From: BQWY01 sp046351095
GTDB taxonomy: Bacteria > Nitrospirota > Nitrospiria > Nitrospirales > Nitrospiraceae
Reading direction: 5' to 3'
Assembly (NCBI GenBank): GCA_046351095.1
Contig: JAXLZC010000001.1
Coordinates: forward strand, 1,302,001-1,366,000
DNA: 64,000 bases
Positions 62,736 through 64,000 of this stretch are shown here, one piece after another; position 1 is the first letter of the stretch; every line of letters begins with the position of its first letter. The notes beneath the pieces are model-generated. The model searched no databases. It saw only the letters and a program-made list of their open reading frames with translations, and was not told the origin of the DNA. Both the position numbers and the translations under genes were made by a program.

Positions 62736-64000
62736 TTAGGGACGCGTGCCGCTCGACCGTTCGAAGCCCTGTGTACCGCTTCCACCCGCACCGGCCTGAC
62801 TGACGACGTATGCGCGGTCGAATGTCGACGTAACGACCTGTGTATTGTCCGTCGACCCGTTTTTTTCGCGCAACTCTCCGGGTGTGTCGACGACGCGGTT
62901 GTGGGAGGCATGGTGAAAAAATAACGCGAGCGGCACGTGCTCCAGCACATTGTCGGCAACCAGCATCCCCTGGCTGCCTTCATCGAGATAGATCGCCACA
63001 ATCGGCGAGGAACCCGCCACTGGCGAGCGCACAAGATCATGCACGTAGTTACCGCGGATTTCGGTTCCGGGTTGATTGGAGAGCAGATAAATCCCGGCGC
63101 CGTCCGCCATGGTCGTCACCGCACGCGCCACATGGTTTCCGAGAATTAGGTTACGGCCTAAGCGTGTCTCGACATCCGTCCACCCCCACCCGACGCTGAT
63201 GCCCGTATAGGGCACATCATGAATGTCGTTGTGCGCGATGATCGTATCCGACACAAACCCCGCGAAGATGCCGATGCTGGACCGATAGTCGAGTCCGATG
63301 CGTTCGATCCGATTATTTGCGATCGTAATCCGTTCGCACGCCAAGCGCGCATCGGGAAGCCGCGCTTCGAGCACCCCATCCACCACGATGCCGCTCCCCG
63401 ACACATCGTGGATTTCGTTGCCGACCAGCAGCGTATCGGTCACGCCCGCATGGAGCGTCACAGCGGTGCCACCCATATTGGCAAACCCATTGCCCTCCAG
63501 CACGAGGTCGTGCGCATGCGCGACGAACAGCGCGGCCGGCACACGATCCTCCCGCGCCTCTCGTCCCTGATGGAAGGAATACAACGCGTCGGCTTGCCCG
63601 GTGGCGAATCCTTCGTCGCTCGGTCCATTCCATCCTGCGTAGGCGAAACTTACTCCATGGATCCGAAAGTCATGCACCGGATCGTCCGGTGTCCCGACGA
63701 TACTGACAAGACGTTCCAACACCGGAGCGATCACGACGGCGCGGTCGAGATCTTTTCCTTCGCGCGGACGGTAATAGACCCATTCCGCCTGCCCATCCGC
63801 CCACCATTCCCCACCAGCATCCAGGAGCGCCTTGGCGTTCTCGAAAAAAAACGGCTGCTCGGGAAGGCGCAGCGTGAGATGCCCCATGAAGGTTTTTGAA
63901 CGATCGGGGTCTTTGAGGTGAAGCACGAGTGTATCGCCGCTGCGTTCCAGCGACTCGATGCGCACCGTATCTTGCGTCCATTGTTTCAGCACCGTGAGTT
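62736..64000 (-). CDS. Right-handed parallel beta-helix protein, C-terminal part (cut by window edge)
   Basis: At least 421 residues; the frame is open to the end of the window, and the GTG at 63992 is not a convincing start. The first 120 visible residues are a beta-rich lead-in. From about residue 120 there are repeating coils of 22-25 residues with Asn/Asp/Val/Ile ladders: ANNRIERIG, AHNDIHDVPYTGISVG, LGNHVARAV, RGNYVHDLV and ADNVLEHV. This is the PbH1/NosD-type beta-helix seen in polysaccharide lyases, epimerases and surface proteins. The signal peptide and full domain set lie outside the window. The C-terminal 25 residues look disordered. Confidence 0.8.
   Translation of the reverse strand, partial: LTVLKQWTQDTVRIESLERSGDTLVLHLKDPDRSKTFMGHLTLRLPEQPFFFENAKALLDAGGEWWADGQAEWVYYRPREGKDLDRAVVIAPVLERLVSIVGTPDDPVHDFRIHGVSFAYAGWNGPSDEGFATGQADALYSFHQGREAREDRVPAALFVAHAHDLVLEGNGFANMGGTAVTLHAGVTDTLLVGNEIHDVSGSGIVVDGVLEARLPDARLACERITIANNRIERIGLDYRSSIGIFAGFVSDTIIAHNDIHDVPYTGISVGWGWTDVETRLGRNLILGNHVARAVTTMADGAGIYLLSNQPGTEIRGNYVHDLVRSPVAGSSPIVAIYLDEGSQGMLVADNVLEHVPLALFFHHASHNRVVDTPGELREKNGSTDNTQVVTSTFDRAYVVSQAGAGGSGTQGFERSSGTRP

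Overview
This window is a GC-rich (about 60% by eye), densely coded piece of a Gram-negative bacterial chromosome. Outer-membrane biology is everywhere: many lipobox lipoproteins, an OmpA-type protein, a beta-barrel protein, and a complete ydbH-ynbE-ydbL set. There is no rRNA, tRNA, prophage, transposase or CRISPR array that I can see. The lineage cannot be fixed from sequence alone. The gene mix (DUF3365 haem protein, LplT-PlsC-AMP ligase fusion, bacterial HMG-CoA reductase, heptamer DNA arrays) suggests an environmental lineage such as Nitrospirota or a relative, which is inference only.

Layout. 1-8051: end of an alpha/beta hydrolase, a lipoprotein thiol peroxidase, tenA and thiD for thiamin salvage/synthesis, a lipase, small envelope proteins, a His-rich membrane protein and another hydrolase. 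Inside this block, a ~200 bp palindrome (1684-1887) and a lower-GC islet (about 1890-3116) with one unknown gene sit between tenA and the lipase. 8259-16842: FN3 protein, a four-gene minus-strand operon (prmA, MOSC, methyltransferase, SUMF1-like), a membrane-anchored MutS-family ATPase and a ten-repeat propeller lipoprotein. 16875-25346: LplT/PlsC/acyl-ACP synthetase fusion, amidohydrolase, an ECF sigma/anti-sigma pair, small lipoproteins and a tandem universal stress protein. 25388-36639: Lhr-type helicase, zinc ribbon protein, NAD-epimerase, CPBP protease, haem sensor protein, amidohydrolase, J-domain protein and a DUF6573 protein.

36877-41796 carries a PilZ/HMG-CoA reductase fusion followed by a histidine kinase with a duplicated 7TM sensor. 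41862-47227 is a compact minus-strand operon: TVP38-type membrane protein, MerA-like flavoprotein, DUF3047, DUF547, tRNA nucleotidyltransferase. 47446-53266 has a barrel protein, a molybdopterin oxidoreductase, a PEGA protein and the ydbH-ynbE-ydbL lipid-transport operon. 53339-64000 has DUF3052, a 1072-aa membrane protein of unknown function, a coiled-coil protein, an OmpA/BON protein, a dipeptide epimerase, DUF3565, a beta-hydroxyacid dehydrogenase and the end of a beta-helix protein.

The observations most worth follow-up are the heptanucleotide arrays (35002-35106 and 57196-57377), both placed between convergent genes in opposite orientation; the long palindrome behind tenA; the PilZ-HMG-CoA reductase fusion; the membrane MutS homologue; and the TVP38/flavoprotein/DUF3047/DUF547 operon.
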